Assembly: GCF_017355875.1 (NCBI RefSeq)
Contig: NZ_JAFEWC010000002.1
Location: forward strand, 124,001-188,000
DNA from: Aridibaculum aurantiacum
GTDB lineage: Bacteria; Bacteroidota; Bacteroidia; Chitinophagales; Chitinophagaceae
Direction: 5' to 3'
DNA: 64,000 bases
Part shown: one piece after another, positions 52,679 to 62,452 of the stretch
Layout of the letters: each line of letters begins with the position of its first letter
Position numbering within the stretch: position 1 is the first letter of the stretch
Notes under the pieces: model-generated
What the model was told of the DNA's origin: nothing
The model's input: the letters and a program-made list of their open reading frames with translations, nothing else
The model's database searches: none
Made by a program: the position numbers and the translations under genes

Positions 52679-53689
52679 ATGAAACATCTTCTCCTGCTCC
52701 TGGCAGTGATCCTTGTTGCAAAGCTGCCGTTAGATGCACAGACAACCACTGCGCCCGTAACCTATCCATCGTCTTTTACAGTAGCAAAAGATGGTTCAGG
52801 AAATTTTAAAACCATACAGGAGGCCATCAATGCAGTGCGCGATCTCTCGCAGCAGCGGGTTACCATTTACATTAAGAACGGTACTTATAAAGAGAAGGTG
52901 GTAGTGCCGACATGGAAAACAAATATTTCATTGGTAGGTGAAAGTGCCGATGAAACAATTATTACCTACAACGACCACTCCGGTAAACCTTACACGGGTG
53001 GTGTAGATGCTTTTGGCAAAGACAAACACGGCACGTTTACTTCTTACACTGTGCTGGTACAGGGAAATGATTTTTCGGCCGCAAACCTTACCATTCAAAA
53101 CACGGCAGGCAGAGTAGGACAAGCTGTTGCACTACATGTAGAGGGTGACAGGGTTTCCATAACTAACTGCCGTTTACTCGGCAACCAGGATACTATTTAT
53201 GCAGCCACCAGTACTAGCCGCCAGTATTACAGCAACTGTTTCATAGAAGGCACTACCGATTTCATATTTGGCGAAGCCACCTGCTTGTTTGAAAGGTGTA
53301 CTATCAAGAGCTTGAGTAACTCTTATATTACTGCGGCCTCTACCCGACCTGGCGACATGGGTTTTGTTTTTATTGACTGCAAACTGGTAGCTGATACAGG
53401 CGTTACCAAAGTTTTTCTTGGTCGCCCCTGGAGGCCCAATGCCCGTACGGTTTTTATAAATACAGAAATGGGTAAACACATCGTTCCTGCGGGATGGGAC
53501 AACTGGCGTAATCCTGAAAATGAAAAGACTGCTTTTTATGCAGAATATAACAGCACCGGTGAAGGCGGCAATACTACCTTGCGTGTACCCTGGAGTAACC
53601 AATTAACTCGTAAACAGGCAAAGCGTTACACAATCAAAAATATTTTTTGCGCATCCGGTAGTTGGGTGCCAACACAAACTTTGAGATGA
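52679..53689 (+). CDS. Pectinesterase (CE8)
   Basis: A 336-residue carbohydrate esterase family 8 enzyme that removes methyl esters from homogalacturonan. A signal peptide (MKHLLLLLAVILVAKLPLDA) precedes a right-handed beta-helix. Catalytic landmarks: GQAVALH, the acid/base D171 in GNQDTIY, the nucleophile D194 in TDFIFG, and R249 in LGRPWR. The upstream in-frame TTG is rejected because the ATG starts the signal peptide. Its stop codon overlaps the GH43 start (ATGA), so the two are translationally coupled, in keeping with a joint role in pectin breakdown. Confidence 0.93.
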   Translation: MKHLLLLLAVILVAKLPLDAQTTTAPVTYPSSFTVAKDGSGNFKTIQEAINAVRDLSQQRVTIYIKNGTYKEKVVVPTWKTNISLVGESADETIITYNDHSGKPYTGGVDAFGKDKHGTFTSYTVLVQGNDFSAANLTIQNTAGRVGQAVALHVEGDRVSITNCRLLGNQDTIYAATSTSRQYYSNCFIEGTTDFIFGEATCLFERCTIKSLSNSYITAASTRPGDMGFVFIDCKLVADTGVTKVFLGRPWRPNARTVFINTEMGKHIVPAGWDNWRNPENEKTAFYAEYNSTGEGGNTTLRVPWSNQLTRKQAKRYTIKNIFCASGSWVPTQTLR

Positions 53690-55335
53690 TGAGAAGAACA
53701 TTTTTAATAGCAGGACTTATAGTAGGATTAACAGCCGGTGCTCAGCAGACTAAGGTGGCGCCAAAGAATTTCGTATCTAAAGTGTGGGTAGCAGACAACG
53801 GCAATGGCACCTATAAAAATCCTGTGCTCAATGCAGATTATTCGGACCCTGATGCCATACGTGTAGGCGATGATTATTACATGACATCTTCCTCTTTTGA
53901 GGACGTGCCGGGCTTGCCTGTACTGCATTCGAAAGATCTGGTAAACTGGCGGCTGATAGGACATGCTTTGCCACGCCAGGTGCCTGTGGATCATTTCTCT
54001 AAAACACGCCATGGCGAAGGCGTGTGGGCGCCTGCTATTCGCTATCGCAATGGTGAGTTTCTCATCTATTATCCTGATCCGGATTTTGGTATTTATGTAA
54101 TAAAAGCGAAAGATCCTGCAGGTCCGTGGAGTGAACCCATACTGGTAGAAGGTGGCAAAGGATTGATTGATCCATGCCCGCTATGGGATACGGATGGAAA
54201 TGTATACCTGGTACATGCATATGCTGGCAGCCGTGCAGGTATAAAGAGCATACTGGTAGTAAAGAAAATGAACAAGGAGGGAACCAAAACATTAGAAGCA
54301 GGTAGTATTGTTTACGATGGTCATGAATTAGATGCAACCGTAGAAGGGCCAAAGTTTTACAAGCGAAATGGCTGGTACTACATATTTGCTCCAGCAGGCG
54401 GCGTATCTACAGGATGGCAGTTAGTGCTTCGTTCTAAAAACCCTTATGGTCCCTACGAGAGACGTGTAGTGATGGAGCAAGGCTCTACCACTATCAATGG
54501 ACCACACCAGGGTGCCTGGGTGCAAACACAAACAGGTGAAGATTGGTTCCTGCACTTCCAGGATAAGGACCAGTATGGCCGCGTAGTACATTTAAACCCG
54601 ATGAAATGGGTGAACGATTGGCCAGTAATAGGCGTGGATAAAGATGGCGATGGTAAAGGTGAGCCTGTGTATACTTACAAGAAACCAAATGTTGATAAAA
54701 CTTATCCTATAGTTACGCCGCCAGATTCAGATGAATTCAATGATCATAAACTTGGTCTTCAATGGCAGTGGCAGGCTAACCCGCAGGCTACCTGGTCGTT
54801 TATGAATGTGAGCAAAGGCATGTTGCGCCTGTATGCGCACAATGCTTTTGACAGTGCCAGTAACCTGTGGACTGCAGGTAATGTGCTGCTGCAAAAATTT
54901 CCTGCTGATTCTTTTATGGTAACAACTAAAATGACATTTACCCATAACCCAAAACTGGAGAATGAAAAAGCAGGATTGGTAGTGATGGGCTTTAGTTATG
55001 CAAACATTGGCCTGCGCAGCCGGAAAGACGGGCTGGACCTTGTTTATACGCATGCAAAGGATGCTGTAAAAGGTAAGGCTGAAAAAGAAGATGTAATAAT
55101 GAAAATGGCATCAAATACTGTGTACCTGCGCGTGAAGGTAACTGCCGGTGCCAAGTGCCAGTTTAGCTATAGCCTGGATGGTAACAAATTCACTAATGTT
55201 GGGCAGGTCTTCCAGGCGGAAGTAGCACGATGGAAAGGATCAAAAGTGGGTTTGTTCTGTACAAGGACTACAACTACCAATGATTCCGGCTATGCAGATT
55301 TTGATTGGTTCAGGGTGGAGCCGGTTGTTGATTAG
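53686..55335 (+). CDS. GH43-family glycosidase
   Basis: A 549-residue secreted glycoside hydrolase, probably a beta-xylosidase or alpha-L-arabinofuranosidase. The signal sequence RRTFLIAGLIVGLTAGAQQ precedes a five-bladed propeller. The general base is D54 in DYSDPDAIRVGDDYY, followed by GLPVLHSKDLVNW; later come LIDPCPLWDTDG and the acid glutamate in ATVEGPKFYKRNGWYYIF. The last 190 residues form a beta-sandwich typical of GH43 subfamilies (LGLQWQWQANPQ). It overlaps the pectinesterase stop by 4 bases. An upstream TTG start is rejected. Confidence 0.9.
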   Translation: MMRRTFLIAGLIVGLTAGAQQTKVAPKNFVSKVWVADNGNGTYKNPVLNADYSDPDAIRVGDDYYMTSSSFEDVPGLPVLHSKDLVNWRLIGHALPRQVPVDHFSKTRHGEGVWAPAIRYRNGEFLIYYPDPDFGIYVIKAKDPAGPWSEPILVEGGKGLIDPCPLWDTDGNVYLVHAYAGSRAGIKSILVVKKMNKEGTKTLEAGSIVYDGHELDATVEGPKFYKRNGWYYIFAPAGGVSTGWQLVLRSKNPYGPYERRVVMEQGSTTINGPHQGAWVQTQTGEDWFLHFQDKDQYGRVVHLNPMKWVNDWPVIGVDKDGDGKGEPVYTYKKPNVDKTYPIVTPPDSDEFNDHKLGLQWQWQANPQATWSFMNVSKGMLRLYAHNAFDSASNLWTAGNVLLQKFPADSFMVTTKMTFTHNPKLENEKAGLVVMGFSYANIGLRSRKDGLDLVYTHAKDAVKGKAEKEDVIMKMASNTVYLRVKVTAGAKCQFSYSLDGNKFTNVGQVFQAEVARWKGSKVGLFCTRTTTTNDSGYADFDWFRVEPVVD

Positions 55336-55337
55336 AC

Positions 55338-55364
55338 TAGTTGTTAGGTGATAGTTGTTAGGTG
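55338..55364 (+). repeat. Short tandem repeat between GH43 and esterase
   Basis: Two copies of TAGTTGTTAGGTG at 14-base pitch (55338-55350 and 55352-55364). It is a minor low-complexity repeat with no known function. Confidence 0.6.
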
Positions 55365-55412
55365 GTAGAGAATACAAGTGAGTATTATGTTTGTTTATCT
55401 AGCAAGCAGGTA

Positions 55413-56390
55413 ATGATCAGAATAAAGAAGTGGATGAAGCAGGTAAAGTGGTGTAGAGGTATGCAGTGGCTTTTATTGCTGCTAATGGCAGGTAATGCAG
55501 CAATAGGCCAAGCAGTGGTTAAGGATACTTCTTTTACGGTGTATAGTAGTTATACAAAGGAGAAGAAGCGTTTCCCACAGATTGAAATCCCTTCTTATGC
55601 TGTGCCGGAAGGTGTACAGGTAGTGAAAGATGTAGGTTATAGAATTATTGGTGACAGGAAGCTGCTGGCGGATGTTTATATGCCTTCAGGTAATCAGCGT
55701 TCATACCCGGCTGTGCTGCTGGTATTTGGAGGCGGCTGGAAGAGTGGCAACAAAGATCATTGGATACCTTTTGCCCAACAGTTGGCAGCCAATGGTTTTG
55801 TGGCTGTAGCTGTTGAGTATCGGCTTTCGCCTGAGGCGCCTTACCCGGCTGCTATACACGACTTGAAAGATGCCGTCCGCTGGATGCGCAGCAATGCAAG
55901 AAAATACAAGATCAACAAACGGAAAATAGCTGCACTCGGTGCATCAGCAGGCGGGCACCTGGCCAGTTTAGTTGGCAGCACCAACAGGAACAAAGCATTT
56001 GAAGGAGAGACAAAAAGCTGCCTTCGTAAAAGCAGGGTGCAGGCAGTGGTAAATATTGATGGTGTACTTGCTTTCAAACATCCATTATCAATGGAAGGTA
56101 AAGTAGCCGGTGAGTGGCTGGGAGGTTCATACGAAGAGAACCCAACAAATTGGGAAGCCGCTTCTCCGCTAAATCATGTAGATAAACATACTGCACCTGT
56201 TCTTTTCCTCAATAGCTCTACGCCACGTTTTCATGCCGGAAGAGATGAAATGATCAAGAAGTTAAACGCGCTTCGTATTTATTCGGAAGTGCATGATTTT
56301 CCTAACACACCGCATACGTTTTGGTTATTTCACCCCTGGTACAATGAAGTGCTCAGCCGCACGATTGCTTTTTTGAATAAGATGCTATAG
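55413..56390 (+). CDS. Alpha/beta hydrolase, acetylesterase-like
   Basis: A 325-residue secreted esterase of the BD-FAE or xylan/pectin acetylesterase type. A basic N-terminus and hydrophobic segment (QWLLLLLMAGNAAIGQA) form the signal peptide. The oxyanion motif is VFGGGWKSG, the nucleophile S178 lies in GASAGGHLA, an acid is near APVLFLNSSTP, and the histidine lies in NTPHTFWLFHPW. The ATG at 55413 is chosen; an ATG 21 bases later (MKQVKWCRG) is also possible. It closes the pectin/galactan run and probably removes acetyl groups from the polysaccharide. Confidence 0.82.
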   Translation: MIRIKKWMKQVKWCRGMQWLLLLLMAGNAAIGQAVVKDTSFTVYSSYTKEKKRFPQIEIPSYAVPEGVQVVKDVGYRIIGDRKLLADVYMPSGNQRSYPAVLLVFGGGWKSGNKDHWIPFAQQLAANGFVAVAVEYRLSPEAPYPAAIHDLKDAVRWMRSNARKYKINKRKIAALGASAGGHLASLVGSTNRNKAFEGETKSCLRKSRVQAVVNIDGVLAFKHPLSMEGKVAGEWLGGSYEENPTNWEAASPLNHVDKHTAPVLFLNSSTPRFHAGRDEMIKKLNALRIYSEVHDFPNTPHTFWLFHPWYNEVLSRTIAFLNKML

Positions 56391-56454
56391 CTGTAGTAGA
56401 GCCTGGTTTGGTCGGTAGATCAATTGTTTATTTTCCTCCCATCTACCCAACAAA

Positions 56455-56478
56455 AAGACCCCTGTTTTACAGGGGCCG
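56455..56478 (-). terminator. Terminator of the PepSY-like gene
   Basis: A perfect 7-bp stem (56459-56465 with 56469-56475) has loop TTT. It is followed on the minus strand by TCTTTTTG. Confidence 0.75.
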
Positions 56479-56507
56479 GAACCTAAACTAGTGCCCAACA
56501 CTAATTT

Positions 56508-56948
56508 TTACTTGGAAGTTCTTTTATAAACAGAAACGATATCCGTAGCACTTACTTTCAACACGAGTTTTTCATGGCTATTATCAGCTGAAATGTAATA
56601 AGCACTTTCATCTACACCATCAAACTGTATAGCTTCCGTTACTGTGTAGTCTGCAAACTTTTTAGCCAGTGCTCTCTTTGCAGAAGTAGGAATTGCATCC
56701 ACTGCTATGGCTTTGCTTGTTCCTATGTTATTACCTTCTACGTCGTAGAAAGCTTCCATTTTTTCTCCATTCAACTGGAACGATGCTTTAGCAAAATTGT
56801 CGCGCAAAGTCCAGTTTACATTTTCAATGTTACCATAGTCAGCTTTGAAAGAATTGTGTACGCGGACACCAATTTTTTTAGCGTCGGTAGCGAATGCTGT
56901 TGTTGCTACTGTAGTTGCAATCAAGGCGGCGAAGAATAGCTTTTTCAT
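56508..56948 (-). CDS. Small secreted protein, PepSY-like
   Basis: A 146-residue exported protein with signal peptide MKKLFFAALIATTVATTAFA. The mature chain alternates short strands with helices, as in NVNWTLRDNFAKASFQLNG, EAFYDVEGNNIGTSK and SAKRALAKKFADYTVTEA. This fits the PepSY-like small beta-lactamase-inhibitor-like proteins common in Bacteroidota, but I cannot name the exact family. It converges with the esterase gene and has its own terminator. Confidence 0.75.
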   Translation of the reverse strand: MKKLFFAALIATTVATTAFATDAKKIGVRVHNSFKADYGNIENVNWTLRDNFAKASFQLNGEKMEAFYDVEGNNIGTSKAIAVDAIPTSAKRALAKKFADYTVTEAIQFDGVDESAYYISADNSHEKLVLKVSATDIVSVYKRTSK

Positions 56949-57268
56949 AATAATTGTTTTAGTTAGTTTATAATCTTTTGTGTGTTTGTCTTCTGGTTTG
57001 TTGACAAGTCAAAAGTAGATGGCCTCACCCCCTGTTCAAAGGCTATTGTGATAGGAAAAAATAACTGCTATCCCTGATGTGATGAGTGGTAGCATTTGAT
57101 GCCTTCATTTTAGCCCGGAATCCGCTGAAACCCTTTACCAGCCTGATCTACGAAAGATTTCATAAATAAGTGCTAAAGGCTGTTATTTAGGGGTTAATTT
57201 TTAAAAGTGGTTTTAACAAGTTGAGGAATGGCAACAAATTTTATTTGTATGTGGTAAAAGGAAACTTT
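56949..57268. other. Divergent intergenic region
   Basis: These 320 bases separate two divergent genes and should contain both promoters. No gene, hairpin or consensus box was placed with confidence. The in-frame extension upstream of 57269 is not accepted as coding. Confidence 0.4.
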
Positions 57269-57940
57269 ATGAAGAAAACTGGGCTATATGTCTTTGCATT
57301 CTTAGTTATTCTTATACCGTGGATTTACCTGCTGATGGCGTGGTCGCAAATGGCTGAAACGGTGCCTACTCATTTTGGTTTGGATGGTGAGCCAGATGAT
57401 TTTGGAAGCAAGGCTTCTGTTTTACTACTACCATTAGGCATGATCACTATAACGGGAATAGGAATCTTCCTTTTGCTCATGAACATTCATAGAATAGATC
57501 CGAAAAGACAGCATAATTCGCCGGAGTTAGTGGCGAGGATAGGTTTAGGTATCCTGATCTTTATGGCGGTAATTGGAGTGTTGATTGTAGACTCTGCACG
57601 CTCAGGTGCTTTACATTTTGACAAGATCTTACTGCCACTCATGGGCTTTTTCTTTGCCTTTTTAGGCAGCACCTTTACTTCTTTAAAACCAAACTACTTT
57701 ATTGGCTTAAGAACACCATGGGCACTAGAAGATGATAACAACTGGCAATACACGCACAAGTTAGCTGCAAAATATTGGATGGCGGGCGGCCTGTTAGCAG
57801 CAGTTATCTCGCTGTTCCTGCCATTCGAAACCTCTTTCATCGTCTTTTTTGTCATCATACTCCTCATAGCAGGAATTCCATTTTATTGCTCCTATCGTTT
57901 TTACAAAAGAACAAAAGCACACAAGTTAAAAAGTAAATAA
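57269..57940 (+). CDS. SdpI-family / DUF1648 membrane protein
   Basis: A 223-residue membrane protein. The first part matches DUF1648, with TVPTHFGLDGEPDDFGSK between two membrane helices. The second part is SdpI-like, marked by NYFIGLRTPWALEDDNNWQYTHKLAAKYW, a block conserved in SdpI. There are six predicted helices overall. SdpI of Bacillus gives immunity to a killing peptide and captures its repressor; here no toxin or repressor gene is adjacent, so the role is open. The ATG at 57269 is preferred over an earlier start at 57221, since it begins the membrane segment. Confidence 0.88.
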   Translation: MKKTGLYVFAFLVILIPWIYLLMAWSQMAETVPTHFGLDGEPDDFGSKASVLLLPLGMITITGIGIFLLLMNIHRIDPKRQHNSPELVARIGLGILIFMAVIGVLIVDSARSGALHFDKILLPLMGFFFAFLGSTFTSLKPNYFIGLRTPWALEDDNNWQYTHKLAAKYWMAGGLLAAVISLFLPFETSFIVFFVIILLIAGIPFYCSYRFYKRTKAHKLKSK

Positions 57941-57949
57941 TGTAGAATA

Positions 57950-57980
57950 AAAAAAGCGGCCTAATGAGCCGCTTTTTTAT
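57950..57980. terminator. Bidirectional terminator
   Basis: A GC core stem (57956-57960 with 57968-57972) is flanked by six A and six T residues that extend it. It sits between two convergent genes and can serve both. Confidence 0.82.
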
Positions 57981-57997
57981 AAAGATTGAACCGTTTA

Positions 57998-59551
57998 CTA
58001 CCTGATGCCTTTCATCATTGCTTTTAGCTTAAATGAAAGCAGGAATAAGATGACAGCAGCTGCACCTGCAAATCCAACAAAGATCATGAAGTAGGTATAC
58101 AGGTTGTCGATGGTTATGCCCAGGAAAACCGGTGGTGGCGCTGTAGACGAAGGATCAGGATACAGCGCACTCATAGTACCTGCAAGTTTGTTACCTGTAG
58201 CTATTGCCATAAACCAAATACCCATCATCAGCGAAGTAAAACGGCCCGGGGTTAATTTATTCACCATTGACAAACCGATCGGGCTAAGGAACAATTCACC
58301 CACTGTATGAAGGAAGTACAATCCGGTAAGCCAAAGGATACTCACTTTTATTGCAGGACTATCAGTTACTCCAAAAGAGATGAATAAGAAACCAAGCGCA
58401 AGGAAACCAAGGCCCATTGCCTGCTTCATAGGAGCCGGTGGTTCTATACCTCTTTTGCCGAGGAAGCCCCATAATCCAGCAAAAATGGGAGCTAACAATA
58501 CAATGAATACAGGGTTGAAACTCTGGAAGTAACTAGCAGGCATTTCCCATCCAAACACCCTTCTATCAGTTTGCTCATTAGCAAAGAAGGTTAATGATGC
58601 ACCTGCCTGCTCAAAACACATCCAGAAGAAGATAACAAACAGCATGATTATGATGATCACCGTTAGTCTTGACTTCTCAACTTTAGTAAGGGAGCGGTCT
58701 GTAAGAATAGCAAATGGTAAACAAAGTGTCATACCATATATAGCAGAACCCCAAAAGTCAACATTCAGGATAAAGTACATCAATGCTATAGCTGCTATGA
58801 TGGATCCTACAAGAAATAGCACTTGCCCGGTGCTGAAACCTGTTTTGCCAGTTTCTGAGATACCAGTGTCTTTAAGTTTGTTGGCGTGTACACCCAGCTG
58901 TTCTCCCGTAGAAGAAACAACATATTTATTTTTGGTATAGTAGAAAATGATAAGGCTGAGAATCATACCTACACCAGCTGCAAAGAAGCCCCATTTGAAG
59001 TCGATTTTCTCACCGAGGTAACCACATACCAGCGGTGCAAGAAATGCACCTGCATTGATACCCATGTAAAAGATAGTATAGGCGGAGTCTTTGCGGCTTG
59101 CCTGGTCCTCCGGGTATAGCTGGCCAACCATGGTACTAATGTTTGGTTTAAAGAAACCATTACCAAAGATCAAGAGAGCTAATCCACCCCATAACAAAGA
59201 GGTAGTAAGTGCGGAGGCGCCGGGTTCACTCATAGATGCAGAAGCAAACAGTACAAACTGGCCTAGTGCCATTAATATTCCTCCAACAAATATTGACTTC
59301 CTGTTGCCCCAGTACCTGTCGGCCATATAACCACCTAACAATGGAGTCAGGTAAACTAATCCTGTATAGCTTCCATAAATATTTGCTGCGTATGCTTTAT
59401 CAAACAAAAGCTTATCAGTCATGAAGAGAACGAAAATGGCGCGCATACCATAATAGCTGAAGCGCTCCCAGAATTCAGTTGCGAAAAGCACATACAGCCC
59501 TTTTGGATGGCCTTTCTGTAAGATTGCCTGGTCGGCAGGTGTCACATTCAT
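57998..59551 (-). CDS. Proton-dependent oligopeptide transporter (POT family)
   Basis: A 517-residue inner-membrane transporter of the POT/PTR family in the major facilitator superfamily, importing di- and tripeptides with protons. The family motif FATEFWERFSYYGMRAIFVLF is present on helix 1, and GGYMADRYWGNRKS follows on the helix 2-3 loop. FKPNISTMVGQLY on helix 4 and FMAIATGNKLAGTMSALY near helix 11 also fit. About 12-14 helices are predicted. It is monocistronic, with a terminator just downstream. Confidence 0.93.
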   Translation of the reverse strand: MNVTPADQAILQKGHPKGLYVLFATEFWERFSYYGMRAIFVLFMTDKLLFDKAYAANIYGSYTGLVYLTPLLGGYMADRYWGNRKSIFVGGILMALGQFVLFASASMSEPGASALTTSLLWGGLALLIFGNGFFKPNISTMVGQLYPEDQASRKDSAYTIFYMGINAGAFLAPLVCGYLGEKIDFKWGFFAAGVGMILSLIIFYYTKNKYVVSSTGEQLGVHANKLKDTGISETGKTGFSTGQVLFLVGSIIAAIALMYFILNVDFWGSAIYGMTLCLPFAILTDRSLTKVEKSRLTVIIIIMLFVIFFWMCFEQAGASLTFFANEQTDRRVFGWEMPASYFQSFNPVFIVLLAPIFAGLWGFLGKRGIEPPAPMKQAMGLGFLALGFLFISFGVTDSPAIKVSILWLTGLYFLHTVGELFLSPIGLSMVNKLTPGRFTSLMMGIWFMAIATGNKLAGTMSALYPDPSSTAPPPVFLGITIDNLYTYFMIFVGFAGAAAVILFLLSFKLKAMMKGIR

Positions 59552-59841
59552 ATCTGTCTTTTTTCAGATGAGAGTTAGTAAATAAATCTTTGTTAACGGC
59601 TCAAAATACTGATTATTCCAATACTCCGCCGAGAAGCTATATTGCCTTACAGTATTACATTATATAACGCCTGTAAGGTTTCAATACACGTGGTGTAAAA
59701 GTCGGTGGCATCATCATTGCGTGCTTAGCATATTGCTTCCGTGGTTTCCTGTTGCCACCATATGAATTCTTTTACCAGCGATTGCTACCACAATTAGTTT
59801 TTACATTCGCTGCTTCATTACAAATTCTTCAATTACATATC

Positions 59842-61128
59842 ATGAATATTTTACTTCTTGGTTCGGGTGGTCGTGAACATGCATTGGCAAGAGCCCTCAG
59901 GTATAGCAAAACCTGTAGCCGCTTATTGATAGCACCTGGCAATGCAGGTACTACGGAATATGGTGAGAATGTAGATATTCAGCCTACCGATTTTGAAGCT
60001 ATCAAAACGCTTTGCATCACCCAATTTATTGAAATGATAGTGGTGGGTCCAGAAGAGCCACTGGTAAAAGGTATTTATGATTTTGTGGTAAATGATCCGG
60101 AACTGGAGAAGATAACAGTTGTTGGTCCTTCGGCAGGTGCAGCGCAATTAGAGGGAAGTAAATCATTCTCAAAAAAATTCATGCAGCGCTACCAAGTACC
60201 TACTGCTGGTTTTGCAGAATTCAATGAAGGAAATTTTGAGCACGGTAAAAATCATATTCATGCGCAAAAGCTACCGATCGTTTTAAAAGCTGATGGACTG
60301 GCAGCAGGTAAAGGCGTGATCATTTGCGACAGCTATGAAGAAGCAACCAAAGCTTTTGAAGAAATGGTGATTAATAAGCAGTTTGGTGAGGCTTCAGAAA
60401 AAGTGGTTGTAGAAGAGTTTTTGCAGGGAATAGAACTAAGCGTATTTGTGGTAACCAACGGCAGCCAGTACAAGATAATAGGACATGCGAAAGATTATAA
60501 ACGTATAGGTGAAGGCGATACCGGGCTTAATACCGGCGGTATGGGTTGTGTTACGCCTGTGCCTTTCGCCAACGACGAATTCATGCAAAAGGTAGAAGAG
60601 CGGGTAATAAAACCTACCATTCGTGGGCTGCAAGAGGAGCAGTTAGCATATAATGGCTTTATCTTCTTTGGCCTGATGAATGTTAATGGTGATCCTTATG
60701 TAATAGAATACAACTGCAGGCTAGGCGACCCTGAAACAGAGGTGATACTTCCGAGACTAAAAACTGATCTGCTGGAAATTCTTACAGCAATGCGCCTTGG
60801 TCGGTTGGATGATGTGGTGATAGAATATGATGAAAGAGCCGTGGCCACAGTGGTAGCGGTTAGTGAAGGATATCCAGGTAAATATGAAAAGGGTAGAACC
60901 ATTAATGGTTTACCTGCTGATACCAACCAGCAGCAGGATACCATCATCTTTCATGCAGGCACCAAAACAGAAGGCGATACAGTAGTAACCAATGGAGGAA
61001 GAGTACTGGCAGTAACTTCCTTTGGTACAGACATCAGTGAAGCGGTTAAGAAGTCGAAGGCTGTTTTAGATACCATCCATTTTGAGGGTATGACCTATAG
61101 GAAGGATATCGGTTATGAGTTTGAATAG
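59842..61128 (+). CDS. purD: Phosphoribosylamine-glycine ligase
   Basis: A 428-residue cytosolic enzyme for the second step of purine synthesis, joining phosphoribosylamine and glycine with ATP. Landmarks: N-terminal LLLGSGGREHALA, GPEEPLVKGIYDF, PSAGAAQLEGSKSFSKKFM, the ATP-grasp region VLKADGLAAGKGVIICDSYEEA, DYKRIGEGDTGLNTGGMG and NCRLGDPETEVILPRL. The start at 59842 gives the family's usual N-terminus; the frame is open further upstream, but that is not conserved. It stands alone with about 290 bases before it. Confidence 0.96.
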   Translation: MNILLLGSGGREHALARALRYSKTCSRLLIAPGNAGTTEYGENVDIQPTDFEAIKTLCITQFIEMIVVGPEEPLVKGIYDFVVNDPELEKITVVGPSAGAAQLEGSKSFSKKFMQRYQVPTAGFAEFNEGNFEHGKNHIHAQKLPIVLKADGLAAGKGVIICDSYEEATKAFEEMVINKQFGEASEKVVVEEFLQGIELSVFVVTNGSQYKIIGHAKDYKRIGEGDTGLNTGGMGCVTPVPFANDEFMQKVEERVIKPTIRGLQEEQLAYNGFIFFGLMNVNGDPYVIEYNCRLGDPETEVILPRLKTDLLEILTAMRLGRLDDVVIEYDERAVATVVAVSEGYPGKYEKGRTINGLPADTNQQQDTIIFHAGTKTEGDTVVTNGGRVLAVTSFGTDISEAVKKSKAVLDTIHFEGMTYRKDIGYEFE

Positions 61129-61346
61129 AGGTTTCTATAAGTCGATCAGTCGTGCTGCTAAATAGTAGTTTTACGCTTTATGTAAGTGGAAATTCGGGTT
61201 GTAATCATGTTGATTTTCACGATGGCATCCATAGATCATAATCATTTCATGTTTAATACTATTTTAATTAGTGCAGAAGAAAATATTTCCTGCTAAATGC
61301 ATGGTTCGTTCTACTTTCGCGGCAGGCTTGCAAGGGCTATGGCTGC

Positions 61347-61378
61347 TTTGTTATTTCAAATTATTTCATACAACTTTG
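61347..61378 (+). promoter_or_regulatory. Bacteroidota-type promoter of mreB
   Basis: TTTG at 61347-61350 is followed by 20 bases and then CAACTTTG at 61371-61378, one mismatch from TAnnTTTG. It lies 33 bases before the mreB ATG. Confidence 0.55.
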
Positions 61379-61411
61379 CACGCATCATTCTAAACAAGGA
61401 ATTAAATATAC

Positions 61412-62437
61412 ATGGGACTTTTCAACTGGTTTACACAAGAGATTGCAATGGACCTGGGTACCGCAAATACCCTGATCATTCATAACGAGGAGGTTGTAGT
61501 GAATGAGCCCTCAATAGTAGCACTTGACCGCAACAACCTGAAGACCGTATTGGCAGTTGGAAAACGCGCATTGATGATGCACGAAAAGACCCATGAAAGC
61601 ATTCGTACCATTCGTCCACTAAAGGATGGTGTGATAGCCGACTTCAACGCTGCCGAGCTGATGATAAGGGAGATGATCAAGATGATCTATCCTAAAAAGC
61701 CTTTGTTCCCACCGAGCTGGCGTATGATGATCTGTATCCCATCAAGCATTACCGAAGTAGAAAAACGTGCGGTGCGCGATAGTGCAGAGCAGGCGGGTGC
61801 AAAAGAAGTTTACCTTCTTCATGAACCTATGGCAGCAGCACTTGGTATTGGTATAGATGTGGAGGAGCCGGTTGGTAACATGATCATTGATATAGGTGGT
61901 GGTACTACCGGTATTACGGTAATTGCATTGGCTGGTATCGTTTGCGACCAGTCTATTCGTATAGCAGGAGATGAGTTCACTGCAGATATCATGGAAGCGC
62001 TTCGTCGTTACCATAGCTTACTGATTGGTGAGCGTACTGCCGAGCAGATTAAAATCCAGATAGGTGCGGCTATGAAAGATCTTGATAACCCACCAGATGA
62101 TATTCCTGTGAACGGTCGTGACCTTGTGACCGGTATTCCTAAACAAATCATGGTTAGCTACCAGGAAGTAGCAGAAGCTTTGGATAAGAGCATCTTCAAA
62201 ATAGAAGAAGCTATTTTGAAAGCATTGGAAACTACACCTCCTGAGCTGGCTGCAGATATTTACCGCCGTGGTTTGTACCTGACAGGTGGTGGAGCTTTGC
62301 TTCGCGGGCTGGATAAGCGTTTGAGCCAAAAGATCAAACTTCCTGTACACGTAGCCGACGATCCGCTTAAGAGCGTAGTTCGTGGTACAGGTATAGCGCT
62401 AAAGAACTACCAGCGTTTTCCATTTATCATGAGATAA
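61412..62437 (+). CDS. mreB: Rod shape-determining protein MreB
   Basis: A 341-residue actin-like protein that forms filaments under the membrane and guides cell-wall synthesis. The phosphate motifs are DLGTANTLI and IDIGGGTTGITVIAL. Other landmarks are the N-terminal amphipathic MGLFNWFT, NEPSIVALD, IRPLKDGVIADF, PSSITEVEKRAVRDS, HEPMAAALG and LTGGGALLRGLDK. It is first in the mre operon and preceded by a fair promoter. An unusual hairpin follows before mreC. Confidence 0.97.
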   Translation: MGLFNWFTQEIAMDLGTANTLIIHNEEVVVNEPSIVALDRNNLKTVLAVGKRALMMHEKTHESIRTIRPLKDGVIADFNAAELMIREMIKMIYPKKPLFPPSWRMMICIPSSITEVEKRAVRDSAEQAGAKEVYLLHEPMAAALGIGIDVEEPVGNMIIDIGGGTTGITVIALAGIVCDQSIRIAGDEFTADIMEALRRYHSLLIGERTAEQIKIQIGAAMKDLDNPPDDIPVNGRDLVTGIPKQIMVSYQEVAEALDKSIFKIEEAILKALETTPPELAADIYRRGLYLTGGGALLRGLDKRLSQKIKLPVHVADDPLKSVVRGTGIALKNYQRFPFIMR

Positions 62438-62452
62438 TCTTGTTGAAAATAT

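Noticed and set aside
57221-57268. 16-residue N-terminal extension of the SdpI-family protein
   Set aside because: The membrane segment and usual start lie at the later ATG (57269).
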